NCBI GenBank assembly: GCA_963741135.1
Contig: CAVUHC010000008.1
Location: 496,001 to 560,000 of the forward strand
DNA from: Gp6-AA40 sp963741135
GTDB lineage: Bacteria > Acidobacteriota > Vicinamibacteria > Vicinamibacterales > UBA2999
Direction: 5' to 3'
Length of the DNA: 64,000 bases
In this document: positions 1 to 9,206 of the stretch, one piece after another
Numbering within the stretch: position 1 is the first letter of the stretch
Layout: each line of letters starts with the position of its first letter
Made by a program: the position numbers and the translations under genes
Notes under the pieces: generated by a model
Seen by the model: only the letters and a program-made list of their open reading frames with translations
What the model was told of the DNA's origin: nothing
The model's database searches: none

Positions 1-1497
1 TCGCCTTCGAAGGCGCGGACGGCGATCGTCGAGCAGCTTCGGGAGTCCGGCGATCTCATCGGCGAACCACGGCCCATCACGCATCCGGTCAAGTTCTACG
101 AAAAGGGCGACCGGCCGCTCGAGATCATCACGAGCCGCCAGTGGTTCATCAAGACGATGGAGTTCCGGGATGCGCTGCTGGCCCGCGGTCGCGAACTGCA
201 GTGGCACCCGGAGTACATGCGGCATCGTTACGAGAACTGGGTGAACGGGCTCTCCGGCGACTGGTGCATCAGCCGGCAGCGGTTCTTCGGCGTGCCGTTC
301 CCGGTCTGGTATCCGGTGCGCCCCGACGGCGGCGTCGACTACGGGCGACCTCTCGTACCAGACGAATCGCGTCTGCCGATCGATCCATCCACCGACGTGC
401 CGGACGGGTACACGGTCGATCAGCGTGACAAGCCGAACGGATTCTCGGGCGATCCCGACGTCATGGACACGTGGGCGACGTCATCGCTGACACCCCAGAT
501 CGTCGGCGGATGGCTCGACGATGCGGATCTGTTCGGCCGTGTGTTTCCAATGGATTTACGCCCGCAGGCTCACGACATCATTCGGACGTGGCTGTTCACA
601 ACTGTCTTGCGGGCGCACCTCGAGCACGACTCATTGCCGTGGACGAATGCCGCGCTCTCCGGGTGGATTCTCGACCCCGACCGGAAGAAGATGTCGAAAT
701 CGAAGGGCAACGTGGTGACCCCGATGGCGCTGCTCGAGGAATACGGCTCCGATGGCGTCCGGTACTGGTCCGCCAGCGCGAGGCCCGGAACCGATACCGC
801 GTTCGATCCCGCCCAGATGAAGGTTGGACGGCGTCTCGCCATCAAGATTCTGAATGCGGCCCGTTTCGCGCTATTGCAGGCAGAACCGCGCGGCCCAATC
901 ACCGAGCCGCTCGATCGGGGGATGCTGACGGCCCTGTCGCGGCTGGTCGATGAATCGACCGAGCAGCTCGAGGCGTACGACTACGCCCGCGTGCTCGAGC
1001 GCACCGAAAGCTTTTTCTGGGCGTTCTGCGACGATTACCTCGAGCTCGTGAAGTCGCGGCGCTACGGTGACTTCGGCACGGAGGCGGCTGCCTCAGCCAA
1101 CAGCGCAATGCTGGTCGCGCTCTCGACGCTTCTGAGGCTGTTCGCGCCGTACTTGCCGTTCGTGACAGAGGAAGTCTGGTCCTGGTGGCGTCCGGGATCG
1201 GTGCATGGCGCGGCCTGGCCGACGGGGGCGGAGGTGGTGGCGCCCATCAGCGGAGCGGACGCGTCAGCATTGGCCGTCCGCGAGGCCACGCAGGGCGCGC
1301 TCGCCGAGGTACGGCGGCTCAAGTCCCTGTTGAAGAAGCCGACGAAGGCGGTCATCGCGAGGGCCGTGCTCCCGTCTGCATTTTCGGCGCTTCAGCCCGC
1401 GGCCAGGGATTTTCAGGCGGCCACGCACATACGCGAGCTGATATTTGCCGAGGTGGCGGAGGCGCAACTCGAGTTCGCCGAGGAGCCAGCCGCGTGA
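1..1497 (+). CDS. valS: Valine--tRNA ligase, 3' part
   Basis: Charges tRNA-Val with valine in the cytoplasm (class I synthetase). The reading frame is open from base 1, so the N-terminal part with the HIGH motif lies upstream. Visible are the stretch around HPVKFYEKGDRPLEI, the GDWCISRQRFFGVPFPVW block typical of actinobacterial-type ValS, the DVMDTWATSSLTPQI block, and the KMSKS loop as KKMSKSKGN at about residue 231 of the fragment, followed by the anticodon-binding domain. The stop codon overlaps the nadC start. IleS was considered, but the conserved blocks fit ValS much better. Confidence 0.93.
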   Translation, partial: SPSKARTAIVEQLRESGDLIGEPRPITHPVKFYEKGDRPLEIITSRQWFIKTMEFRDALLARGRELQWHPEYMRHRYENWVNGLSGDWCISRQRFFGVPFPVWYPVRPDGGVDYGRPLVPDESRLPIDPSTDVPDGYTVDQRDKPNGFSGDPDVMDTWATSSLTPQIVGGWLDDADLFGRVFPMDLRPQAHDIIRTWLFTTVLRAHLEHDSLPWTNAALSGWILDPDRKKMSKSKGNVVTPMALLEEYGSDGVRYWSASARPGTDTAFDPAQMKVGRRLAIKILNAARFALLQAEPRGPITEPLDRGMLTALSRLVDESTEQLEAYDYARVLERTESFFWAFCDDYLELVKSRRYGDFGTEAAASANSAMLVALSTLLRLFAPYLPFVTEEVWSWWRPGSVHGAAWPTGAEVVAPISGADASALAVREATQGALAEVRRLKSLLKKPTKAVIARAVLPSAFSALQPAARDFQAATHIRELIFAEVAEAQLEFAEEPAA

Positions 1498-2348
1498 AGG
1501 CGGTTCCATTCGAGCCGCTCGATCCCGGCATGTACCGTGAGCTGGTGCGTCGCGCGCTGGCGGAGGACTTCGGCTGGGGCGACGTGACGACGGAGACGAT
1601 CATCGACCGCGAGCAGAAAGCGCGCGGTGTGATCGTCGCAAAGGAGACCTGCGTCATCGCAGGCATCGACATCGCGGCGGACGCGTTCCGGCAGCTCGAT
1701 CCTGCGGCAAACGTCACGATCATCTGCAAGGATGGACAGCGCTGCGAACGCGGTTCCGAGGTGGCCGAGATCCGCGGTCACGCGGCCGCGCTGCTCACGG
1801 CGGAGCGGACGGCGCTCAACTTCCTCCAGCGACTGAGCGGCATCGCCACGCTGACGCGTCAGTTCGTCGACGTCGCGGACGGCCGCATCATCATCCTCGA
1901 CACTCGCAAGACCACGCCGATGATGCGCGCGCTGGAAAAGTACGCGGTTCGCGCTGGCGGAGGCGTGAATCACCGCGCAGGGTTGGACGAGGGGATCCTG
2001 ATCAAGGACAACCACATCCGGCTCCTGGGCAGCGTACGCGCCGCTGTCATCCGGATGCGAGAGCTGAACCGGGAGATGCCGACCGAGGTCGAGGCGGAGA
2101 CCCTCGCCCAGGTGGACGAAGCCCTGGAGGCTGGCGCGGAGATCATCATGCTCGACAATCTGACGACCGAGGACATCATCGAGGCCGTCAAGCGCTGCAG
2201 CGGTCGTGCGAAGACCGAGATTTCAGGCGGCGTCACGCTCCAGCGCATGCCCGAGCTGGCAGTCACGGGCGCCGACTTCGTCTCGATCGGCGCGCTCACG
2301 CATTCAGCGCCGGCGGTCGACATGAGTTTCGAACTCGAGCCTGCGTGA
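1494..2348 (+). CDS. nadC: Nicotinate-nucleotide pyrophosphorylase (carboxylating)
   Basis: Quinolinate phosphoribosyltransferase of de novo NAD synthesis: quinolinate plus PRPP gives nicotinate mononucleotide, CO2 and PPi. The 284-residue product has the usual length. It shows the N-terminal EDFGWGDVTTETI motif, the TERTALNFLQRLSGIATLT helix, DTRKTTPMMRALEKYAV in the active site, HRAGLDEGILIKDNHI, and the C-terminal EISGGVTL barrel strand. I chose the GTG at 1494 because it overlaps the valS stop (GTGA), indicating translational coupling; the frame is open further upstream but only as a shadow of valS. Confidence 0.95.
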   Translation: MKAVPFEPLDPGMYRELVRRALAEDFGWGDVTTETIIDREQKARGVIVAKETCVIAGIDIAADAFRQLDPAANVTIICKDGQRCERGSEVAEIRGHAAALLTAERTALNFLQRLSGIATLTRQFVDVADGRIIILDTRKTTPMMRALEKYAVRAGGGVNHRAGLDEGILIKDNHIRLLGSVRAAVIRMRELNREMPTEVEAETLAQVDEALEAGAEIIMLDNLTTEDIIEAVKRCSGRAKTEISGGVTLQRMPELAVTGADFVSIGALTHSAPAVDMSFELEPA

Positions 2349-2353
2349 GACGA

Positions 2354-2422
2354 GCCACGGAGACACGGAGACACGGAGCGATTTGGGGAAAGATGTTCTC
2401 CGTGCCTCCGTGCCTCCGTGGC
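2354..2422. repeat. Short-unit tandem repeat hairpin, CACGGAGA type
   Basis: Left arm 2354-2378 (GCCACGGAG followed by ACACGGAG units) pairs with right arm 2398-2422 (CTCCGTGCCTCCGTG...GGC) around a loop of about 19 nt. It fills the nadC-birA gap and ends just before the birA start. The same unit recurs at 30705-30769. Confidence 0.85.
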
Positions 2423-2424
2423 TT

Positions 2425-3234
2425 GTGACAGTGGGGCCGCCTCCCGACCCTATCCCCGACGACATCGCCGAAGCGCTTGCTGGGGCGGGTCATCGGCTTG
2501 GCCCCTTCGAGGGGCGCCTTTCGTGGCACGAAGAGGTCCCGTCGACCAACGACATCGCCGCGGCGATGGCGGAGCACGGCGCCGCTGAAGGGTGCGTGGT
2601 GGCCGCAAACGCACAAACGTCGGGCCGCGGCCGGCTGGGCCGGAGCTGGGCATCGCCTCCGGGCGCTGGCTTGTACGTGTCGACAATTCTGCGTCCCGCC
2701 CGCGACGTTATTCCGCTGATCACGATTGCGGCCGGCGTGGCGGTTGCCGACGGGGTGCAGGCGGCAAGCGGTCTGAGTCCATGCGTGAAGTGGCCGAACG
2801 ACGTGTACGTCGGCCCGCGCAAGCTTGCGGGCATCCTGGCTGAGGCAGGGGGGTCGGCCATTGCCCTGCAGCACGTGATCCTCGGGTTCGGCATCAACCT
2901 GTTGACGGCTGCCTATCCGCCGGACGTTGCGGCGCGCGCGACGTCAATCGAGAGTGAGTTGGGCCGCCGGTGCGATCGTGGGCTGGTGCTTGCCGAATGC
3001 CTCGCCGCGCTCGTCGATCGCTACCAGGCGCTTCAACGAGGCGAGGCTGACACCGTGACGTTGGCGTGGCGCGAGCGGGCTGTCGACAGCCTCGGCCGGC
3101 TCGTGGAGTGGGACGCCGATGGCGCCGTGCGCCGCGGCGTCGCGCAGGACATCGACTCACGCGGCGCGCTGCTGGTCCGCGTCGATGGAGCGATCGTTCG
3201 TGTAATCTCCGGAGAGGTGCGGTGGGTCTCGTGA
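2425..3234 (+). CDS. birA: Biotin--[acetyl-CoA-carboxylase] ligase
   Basis: Activates biotin to biotinyl-AMP and transfers it to the carrier protein of acetyl-CoA carboxylase. The 269-residue product has the catalytic motif TSGRGRLGRSW, the WPNDVYV substrate motif, and KLAGILAE with ILGFGINL. It lacks the N-terminal winged-helix repressor domain of E. coli BirA, so it is probably a monofunctional ligase. The frame is open back to a TTG inside the repeat, but GTG at 2425 (or 2431) just after the repeat arm is the more likely start. The stop overlaps the next gene's GTG. Confidence 0.88.
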   Translation: MTVGPPPDPIPDDIAEALAGAGHRLGPFEGRLSWHEEVPSTNDIAAAMAEHGAAEGCVVAANAQTSGRGRLGRSWASPPGAGLYVSTILRPARDVIPLITIAAGVAVADGVQAASGLSPCVKWPNDVYVGPRKLAGILAEAGGSAIALQHVILGFGINLLTAAYPPDVAARATSIESELGRRCDRGLVLAECLAALVDRYQALQRGEADTVTLAWRERAVDSLGRLVEWDADGAVRRGVAQDIDSRGALLVRVDGAIVRVISGEVRWVS

Positions 3235-3962
3235 CAAATCCCAAATCCCAAATCCCAAGTCCCAAATCCCAAGAGGACGAACGAGGAGAATATTGCCGCG
3301 AGCTCGAAACGTATCTCTGCCGCAAGAACGACGGACACTTGATTCGGATTGTCGGCCCTGCGTTCGAGCAGGTGTGTGGATGGTCGACGCGCGGGATTCC
3401 GCTGAAACTGGCAATGCGGGGAATCGATCGGTACTTCGAGCGCTACTACGCCAAGGGACCACGGCGGAGGCCCGTCCGCGTCGAGTTCTGCGAGCCTGAC
3501 GTCCTCGACGTCTTCGACGAATGGCGCCGGTCGGTGGGCATCTCGAGCGGGGCGGAAGTCTCGAGCGGGGCGGTCGCCTCCGCCGGCAGCCTTCCCGCAC
3601 ACCTCGAGCGCGTCATTGCGCGTCTGACGACGCTGCGCGCGGGCGAGGATCGGTCGCTCGATGCGGCCGTCGACGCGATCGTTCGGGAGCTCGACGCGTC
3701 CCGTGCGAAGGCAAAAACGGTACGCGGCGACGCCCGTGAGATCCTGCTGGACCGCCTGAGTGAGCTCGATACGTCGCTTATCGAGGCCGTCCGCGCACAG
3801 TGTGGCGCAGAAACGCTGGAGAAGCTCGCCGCCGAAGCCGACGAGGAACTGCGGCCGTTCCGCGGCAGGATGCCCCCCGAGGCCTATCAGCAGTCTCATC
3901 GCGCCTGCGTCAATCGATTGCTGCGCGAGCGAGCGCGGTTGCCGACGATCGCGTACGAGTAG
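3231..3962 (+). CDS. Conserved-looking hypothetical protein
   Basis: I do not recognise the family. The frame is open to a 243-residue protein with an alpha-helical, charged C-terminal half. The first plausible start is GTG 3231, which overlaps the birA stop; no other start precedes the solid coding signal at GEYCRELETYLCRKNDGHLI. The N-terminal residues are then encoded by the AAATCCC array, so the true N-terminus may differ. The N-terminal 100 residues (CRKNDG, then basic FERYYAKGPRRRPVRVEF) could bind nucleic acid, but that is a guess. It is colinear with nadC-birA. Confidence 0.6.
   Translation: MTNPKSQIPSPKSQEDERGEYCRELETYLCRKNDGHLIRIVGPAFEQVCGWSTRGIPLKLAMRGIDRYFERYYAKGPRRRPVRVEFCEPDVLDVFDEWRRSVGISSGAEVSSGAVASAGSLPAHLERVIARLTTLRAGEDRSLDAAVDAIVRELDASRAKAKTVRGDAREILLDRLSELDTSLIEAVRAQCGAETLEKLAAEADEELRPFRGRMPPEAYQQSHRACVNRLLRERARLPTIAYE
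3236..3273. repeat. AAATCCC tandem repeat array
   Basis: Five copies of a 7-bp AAATCCC-type unit, one arm only. The array lies directly after a GTG at the birA stop and, if that GTG is used, is translated as NPKSQIPSPKSQ. The same unit forms a two-armed hairpin at 52788-52878. Confidence 0.85.
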
Positions 3963-4078
3963 CCACGAAGACGGACCGGCCACAAAGGACACAAAGGCCA
4001 CTATGGTATATCACTAGAGTTCTTTGTGCTCTGACAAAATGTTCTTTGTGGACTTTGTGGCTCATTCGTCTTTGTGAT
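3962..4078. repeat. Short-unit repeat hairpin, ACAAAG/CACGAAG type
   Basis: Left arm (GCCACGAAGACGG...CCACAAAGGACACAAAGG, 3962-3999) pairs imperfectly with right arm (CTTTGTG...CTTTGTGGACTTTGTGGC...GTCTTTGTG, 4021-4076). It fills the gap between two genes, and the proposed GTG start of the next gene (4074) lies inside the right arm. Confidence 0.75.
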
Positions 4079-5358
4079 CGTTGTGGCCGACGCGATACTC
4101 ACGCTGGACGTAGAGAAACCGACCGCCGGAGGCCGCATGCTGGCGCGGCACAACGGCCAGGTTGTGCTCGTCTGGGGCGCCATCCCGGGGGAGCGCGTTC
4201 GCGCGCGAGTCGAGCGCGCGGCCAAGGGCCTCCTCTACGCGGACACATTGGAGGTGCTGACCGCGTCTTCCGATCGCCGCGACGTCGTCTCCGACTGGCG
4301 CTGCGGCGGCAACGTGCTTGCTCATGTCAACTATCCGCGCCAGCTGCAACTCAAGGCGGACATCATCCGAGATGCGTTTGCGCGCATCGCTCGAATGCCG
4401 CTGGCCGATGCGCCCGACGTCATCGGATCGCCTGAGCAGGGATATCGCATGCGTGCGCGCCTGCACGTGCGCAACACGCGAATCGGATTCATCCGCGAAG
4501 GCAGTCACGAGCTGTGCGAGGTCGGACCGACAGCGCAGATGCTTCCGGAAACGGTCGCCTGGATCGACTCCGCGCAAGAATGTCTCCGACGCGATGGCCT
4601 GACGGGGCTTGCGTCGATCGAGATTGCCGAAAACATTCCCGGGTCCGAACGCGCGTGTCATCTCGAGCTCGAGCCGGGCACGACCGCGACGCCATTTGCG
4701 GTGCTCGCCCGTGATGGGGTCACGGGCGTCTCTGCACAGGTCCTCGACCGCCGGAGTGTCGAGCGGTTATCGGGGGTGCCGTCGGTGTCCGATGTGCTTC
4801 TCGTCAAGCCGGACGATGAATCGAGCGCGTTGCGGCTTCGGCGCGACGCGCGCGCGTTTTTTCAGGGGAATCGATTTCTTCTCGAGAGGCTCGTACGGCA
4901 CGTGGCCGCCCTCGTGCCGGACGGCCCGATCGTCGATCTCTACGCCGGCGTCGGGTTGTTCGGACTGTCGCTTGCCGCGGGCGGCGCCATGGACGTCACA
5001 GTCGTGGAAGGTGATCCGGTCAGCGGACGCGACCTCGAGGAGAATGCGCAGCCGTTCGCCGAGCGTCGTGCGCGTCGAGCATTCCAGCGTCGAGGACTTC
5101 GTCCGCCGCCGCCCGTCCGGCGATGACGCCACGTTCATCGTCGATCCGCCAAGGACGGGGATGTCGAAGGATGCCCTCAACGGAATTGTCCGATTGATGC
5201 CGACGCGGATTGTCTATGTGTCCTGCGACGTCGCAACGCTGGCGCGGGACTCGCGCGCGCTCGTGAATGCGGGGTATTCGCTCGAAGGACTGTCCGGCAT
5301 CGATCTGTTTCCGAATACGGCGCACGTCGAGACGGTCGCTTGCTTCACACGTCCGTGA
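4074..5358 (+). CDS. 23S rRNA/tRNA (uracil-5-)-methyltransferase, RlmD/TrmA family (one frameshift)
   Basis: SAM-dependent m5U RNA methyltransferase. An N-terminal TRAM-like region (about residues 1-60) is followed by a methyltransferase domain with FFQGNRFLLERLV, the SAM-binding VDLYAGVGLFGLSLA, and, after a frame change near 5066, FIVDPPRTGMSKDAL and IVYVSCDVATLARD, which holds the catalytic cysteine. The two frames join cleanly if one base near GAGCGTCGTGCGC is removed, so this is probably one intact gene with a +1 consensus error. RlmD, RlmC and TrmA cannot be separated here; the iron-sulphur cysteines of RlmD are not evident. Confidence 0.82.
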
Positions 5359-5392
5359 CTCGACCAGGATGCCTCGTGGTCGGGAAGTAGTC

Positions 5393-5974
5393 CTACTCGC
5401 GGAAGATCCGGGAGAGCGATATCTCGAGCCCTGGAAGCAGCGGCGTCGTCAGCACGTCGCCGGCCTCCCGCGAGAGTTCCACGGGACGATCGTACCGGTC
5501 GTTCCTGCGTCGGCAGACGCGGACGACGTCGAGTTCGGGATCCACGACCCAGTACTCGGACACGCCGAAGCGTTCGTACAGATGACGCTTGATCGTCTCG
5601 TCGCGCTTGCGTGTGCTCTTCGACGCGACCTCCACCACGAGGTCGGGCGCGCCGTGCACGTAATCGCGCAACAGCTCCCCCTCGCGATCCCGCGAGACGT
5701 AGAGGAGATCGGGCTCGACCACGTCGAAGAGCGACAGGATCACATCGAGCGGCGCGAAGAAGATCCGACCGAGCGGACGGTCTGTCAGGTAGCTGGCGAT
5801 CAGCAGATACAGCGTGCCGACGATGTCCTGGTGCCGCACGTTCGGCGTTGGGGTCACGTAATGCTCTCCGTCGATGAGCTCGTGCCGCTTTCCGTCATCC
5901 GGAAACAGAACGAAGTCGTCGTAGGTGAGCTTCACGCCGGGGCTGGCGGGCTTCATCGGATCGGTCCCGGACAT
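5393..5974 (-). CDS. Uma2 family endonuclease-like protein (DUF820)
   Basis: A 193-residue protein of the PD-(D/E)XK Uma2/DUF820 group, common in cyanobacteria and Acidobacteria and often of unknown role. Visible are YDDFVLFPDDGKRHELIDGEHY, the acidic VVEPDLLYV motif, and the nuclease-like core APDLVVEVASKSTRKRD where D, E and K form the likely metal site, then VSEYWVVDPELDVVRV. It stands alone on the minus strand between two plus-strand genes. Confidence 0.85.
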   Translation of the reverse strand: MSGTDPMKPASPGVKLTYDDFVLFPDDGKRHELIDGEHYVTPTPNVRHQDIVGTLYLLIASYLTDRPLGRIFFAPLDVILSLFDVVEPDLLYVSRDREGELLRDYVHGAPDLVVEVASKSTRKRDETIKRHLYERFGVSEYWVVDPELDVVRVCRRRNDRYDRPVELSREAGDVLTTPLLPGLEISLSRIFRE

Positions 5975-6167
5975 GCGCTCATTGTAGCGGAGCGGGGAGC
6001 GAGCTTCATGCCGGCGACACTGCCTCGGATCTCTATGGTCATGTTCGGGGAGTCATGTGGCAGGCGCGCAGATGCTGCGACACGGGACCTCGAACGGCAG
6101 TGCAGGAATTCAGCTACCGGAGTTGTTTCCAAGAGGCCCGGTCGTATAATCCGTCGCATCGCCACGC

Positions 6168-6534
6168 ATGTCCCTGACGCCAGGCGCCCGCTTCGGCCCG
6201 TACGAAATTCAGTCTGTGCTGGGTGCTGGCGGCATGGGCAAGGTCTATCGAGCACGCGACACGAGGCTGGCCCGCGATGTTGCCATCAAGGTTCTCGCCG
6301 ACGATTTCGTTCACGACCCGGATCGCGTCGCGCGCTTTCAACGTGAAGCGCAGGTCCTTGCCGCACTGAACCACCCTCACATCGCGCAGATTTACGGCCT
6401 CGGGCTACGGGAGTGGCTACGTCTACGACGTATTCCCCGACGGCGAGCGCTTCCTCATCGACAAGACCGCCGACGAGCAGGCGGCGCCGTCGCCGATCAA
6501 AGTCATTACGAACTGGACGGCCACGCTGAGGTAA
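6168..6534 (+). pseudogene. Ser/Thr protein kinase remnant (N-lobe joined to C-terminal end)
   Basis: Starts as a Pkn-type kinase: FGPYEIQSVLGAGGMGKVYR (glycine loop), VAIKVL with the ATP-binding lysine, and LNHPHIAQIYGLG. At about 6405 the N-lobe stops abruptly. The next bases read, in another frame, VYDVFPDGERFLIDK and then VITNWTATLR with stop TAA 6532-6534, which is the usual extreme C-terminus of acidobacterial kinases that carry a beta-propeller sensor. Some 2 kb of gene (C-lobe, membrane segment, propeller) must therefore be missing. Deletion is the simplest reading; the product would be inactive. Confidence 0.8.
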
Positions 6535-6568
6535 ATCTGCGTATCGATCATATTCATCGGGTCAAGCC

Positions 6569-8455
6569 ATGAGCGTCCCCCAACCGGTCCTCTTCCGTGT
6601 TCACCGAGGGCGAGCGTCCGTGTGCCTCCTCGTTGGCGCGTGTCTCTGGTTGTCGGCAACCGTGGCCGCGCAACGCGCAATTGCTCCTCTTCGAGGCGTG
6701 GCCGTGCCGCAGCCATCGGGATTCGCTCGTTACGTCGCGGATCCCCAGGCCCTCGTTGCGCTCGGCAAGGCGCTCTTCTGGGACGTGCAGGTCGGAAGCG
6801 ACGGCCGGACCGCCTGCGCGACGTGTCACTTCCACGCCGGCGCCGATCATCGGGCCCGCAACCAGATGGCGAATGCGCAGCATGCGGCCGTGGGGTTGCG
6901 GCCAAATCTCTTGCTAACCGCCGACGACTTCCCATTCCACGCGTTCGCAAATCCTTCCGACAACACGTCGGCCGTCGTCCGCGACCAGCGGCGGGTTGTC
7001 GGGTCGGCCGGCGTCGTGCAGCGCACGTTCGTAGACGTCACCGATGGGAGCGCGGTTGACGAAAGCGCTGACACCGGAGGCCCTGGAGTGTTCTCGCTCG
7101 GTGGCGTGAAGGTGCGGCAGGTGACCTCGCGCAATTCGCCGAGTGTGATCAATGCCGTCTTCTACGTCCGCAACTTCTGGGACGGCCGCGCAAGCGCTTT
7201 CTTCACGGGCGCGACGCCGTTTGGCGACTCGGATCGCCGCGCCAACGTGCTGGTCGGGCGAGGTACCGGGCTCGAGCCCGAGGCCGTGCGCCTGGACAAT
7301 GCGAGCCTCGCCTCGCAGGCCGTAGGCCCACCTCTCAATGCCGTCGAGATGTCGTTTGACGGCCGGTCGTGGCCGCGGCTGGGCCGCAAGCTCCTGACGC
7401 TGACGCCGCTGGCGCGGCAGCAAGTGTCGACGAGCGACAGCGTGCTTGGCGGAATGGCGAACGCCGATCGCCTTGGCTTGCGGGCGGAACATGATTACGC
7501 CTCGCTCGTGCGCGCGGCATTCCAGCCGGCCTACTGGAGGAGCGCAGTGGTCGTCGACAGCGACGGACGGACTGTCGTGGGCGCCACCGTGCCAAACGGT
7601 GCGAATGAGTTCACGCAGATGGCGTACAACTTCGGGCTCTTCTTCGGCCTCGCGATTTACGGATACGAGGCGACGCTCGTCGCCGACGACACGCCGGTGG
7701 ATCGTTTTCTCGCGGGCGACGGCACGGCGCTCTCGGCGCTCGAGCAACAGGGCCTGTCTGAGTTCCGCGCCGGCGGGTCGCAGTGCACGCAATGCCACCA
7801 AGGACCGGAGCTCTCGGCGGCCGGATTCACGACCGCCCTGTCGGCCAGTGCCCTGGATCCGCGCAGTCTCGGCTTCTTCCGCACCGGCGTCAGCGAGATT
7901 GGTGACGACCTTGGTGCCGCCGGGAACGACGGGTTCGGGCTGCCGCTCTTCCCCGGCGCGCCCGCCGGTCGTGCCGACGGTGCCTTCAAATCCCCGGGGC
8001 TGCGCAACGTCGAGCTGACCGGTCCTTACTTTCACACCGGGGGAGCAGCGACCTTGGAGCAGGTCGTGGAGTTCTATGCGAGGAACGGCGATGTGCCGGC
8101 TGGCGGCAACCTGGGACCGGGCATGGGTAACATCCGACTGAACGCCCAGGAGCGCAGCGCACTGGTCGCCTTCATGACGGCACTGACCGACGAACGCGTA
8201 CGCTTCGAGCGGGCGCCCTTCGATCATCCGGCGCTGTGCGTCCCGGTCGGCCACGTAGAATTGGCACCAGGCGTGCTCCAACCGGATACATCGGTCGATG
8301 CAAACAGTCGCGCCGCCACCGATCTGTGGGCACTCGTGCCGGCAGTTGGCCGGGGCGGAAACACCTCGCCCCTTCAGACCTTCGGGGAGTTGCTGGCGGG
8401 TGTCGGTCGCGACGGCTCGCGCGCCCATGCACTGGAGCGAGCCTGCGCGCCGTAG
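6569..8455 (+). CDS. Secreted di-haem cytochrome c peroxidase family protein
   Basis: A 628-residue exported protein of the CcpA/MauG superfamily, acting in the periplasm. An N-terminal hydrophobic segment (residues 17-34, ending ...TVAAQ) is a signal peptide. Two c-type haem motifs are visible: CATCH at 83-87 and CTQCH near 405-409, each with the expected surroundings (GKALFWD before the first, GPELSAAGFT after the second). SPGLRNVELTGPYFHTGG is the conserved third-domain motif. It is longer than classical peroxidases (about 350 residues), so substrate and function are uncertain. Confidence 0.85.
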   Translation: MSVPQPVLFRVHRGRASVCLLVGACLWLSATVAAQRAIAPLRGVAVPQPSGFARYVADPQALVALGKALFWDVQVGSDGRTACATCHFHAGADHRARNQMANAQHAAVGLRPNLLLTADDFPFHAFANPSDNTSAVVRDQRRVVGSAGVVQRTFVDVTDGSAVDESADTGGPGVFSLGGVKVRQVTSRNSPSVINAVFYVRNFWDGRASAFFTGATPFGDSDRRANVLVGRGTGLEPEAVRLDNASLASQAVGPPLNAVEMSFDGRSWPRLGRKLLTLTPLARQQVSTSDSVLGGMANADRLGLRAEHDYASLVRAAFQPAYWRSAVVVDSDGRTVVGATVPNGANEFTQMAYNFGLFFGLAIYGYEATLVADDTPVDRFLAGDGTALSALEQQGLSEFRAGGSQCTQCHQGPELSAAGFTTALSASALDPRSLGFFRTGVSEIGDDLGAAGNDGFGLPLFPGAPAGRADGAFKSPGLRNVELTGPYFHTGGAATLEQVVEFYARNGDVPAGGNLGPGMGNIRLNAQERSALVAFMTALTDERVRFERAPFDHPALCVPVGHVELAPGVLQPDTSVDANSRAATDLWALVPAVGRGGNTSPLQTFGELLAGVGRDGSRAHALERACAP

Positions 8456-8456
8456 G

Positions 8457-9140
8457 TCAGATTTTGCACGCCTGAACGAACCCTTCGAACAAATTACGGA
8501 ACTCGCCCGTCCTGTAGAAGTTTTCAGGATGCCACTGCACGCCAAGGCAGAAGCGGCGTGTCGGATCTTCGATCGCCTCGATGACGCCGTCGGGCGCGGT
8601 TGCCGACGAGATGAGTCCTTCGCCGAGCGCCTTCGGCGCCTGGTGGTGGCGGCTGTTGACCGGGCACGCTTCGCCGGCTTCGAAGCGCTCGCCCATCAGG
8701 CGCTCGAGCAGCGACCCTGATTCGATCCAGACATCGTGCGCGATCGAATGCTGCGGCATGGCCACGCGGTGGTTCACGGTCGTGCCGACTTCGTCGGCGA
8801 TATCCTGGATGAGCGTGCCGCCGCGGGCGACGTTCAGCACCTGGATGCCGCGGCAGATGGCGAACACCGGTAGGTCGGCGGCGAGGGCAAGGCGCACGAG
8901 CTCGATCTCGTATTCATCCCGGCCCGGCTCTGCCGGGTCGAACGTCGGATGCGCGATCGCCCCATAAATCGCCGGAAGGACGTCACCCCCGCCAGTGAGA
9001 AGCACCCCCTGTACCGACGCGACGACGTCGGCCGGCGAGTCGGTAGTCCGAACAAGCGCGCGCACATCGCCTCCGGCCCGGCGCACCGATTCCTCGTAGT
9101 CAGGCAGCTTACTGCACGGAGCTATTGCGATTACCGGCAT
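8457..9140 (-). CDS. Class I glutamine amidotransferase-like gamma-glutamyl hydrolase (peptidase C26)
   Basis: A 227-residue PuuD-like enzyme that hydrolyses gamma-glutamyl amides such as gamma-glutamyl-GABA. The triad is visible: nucleophile Cys96 in VFAICRGIQVLN, and His204/Glu206 in VQWHPENF. LLTGGGDVLPAIYG is the usual oxyanion strand. The start ATG is at 9140. No polyamine genes are next to it, so its substrate is open. Confidence 0.87.
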   Translation of the reverse strand: MPVIAIAPCSKLPDYEESVRRAGGDVRALVRTTDSPADVVASVQGVLLTGGGDVLPAIYGAIAHPTFDPAEPGRDEYEIELVRLALAADLPVFAICRGIQVLNVARGGTLIQDIADEVGTTVNHRVAMPQHSIAHDVWIESGSLLERLMGERFEAGEACPVNSRHHQAPKALGEGLISSATAPDGVIEAIEDPTRRFCLGVQWHPENFYRTGEFRNLFEGFVQACKI

Positions 9141-9146
9141 TGACGT

Positions 9147-9198
9147 CCTCGCACCCTTCGCACCCTTCGCACCTCTCGCACCCTTCGCACCCTTCGCA
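9147..9198. repeat. CGCACCCTT 9-bp tandem array
   Basis: Five to six copies of a 9-bp unit CGCACCCTT (one reads CGCACCTCT). It fills the gap between the amidotransferase start and the argS stop. No opposing arm was found. Confidence 0.85.
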
Positions 9199-9206
9199 GC
9201 CCCACA

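Noticed and set aside
6914..8545. 543-codon minus-strand frame opposite the di-haem peroxidase
   Set aside because: The plus strand has two CxxCH haem motifs and a signal peptide; the minus frame is a codon-bias shadow.
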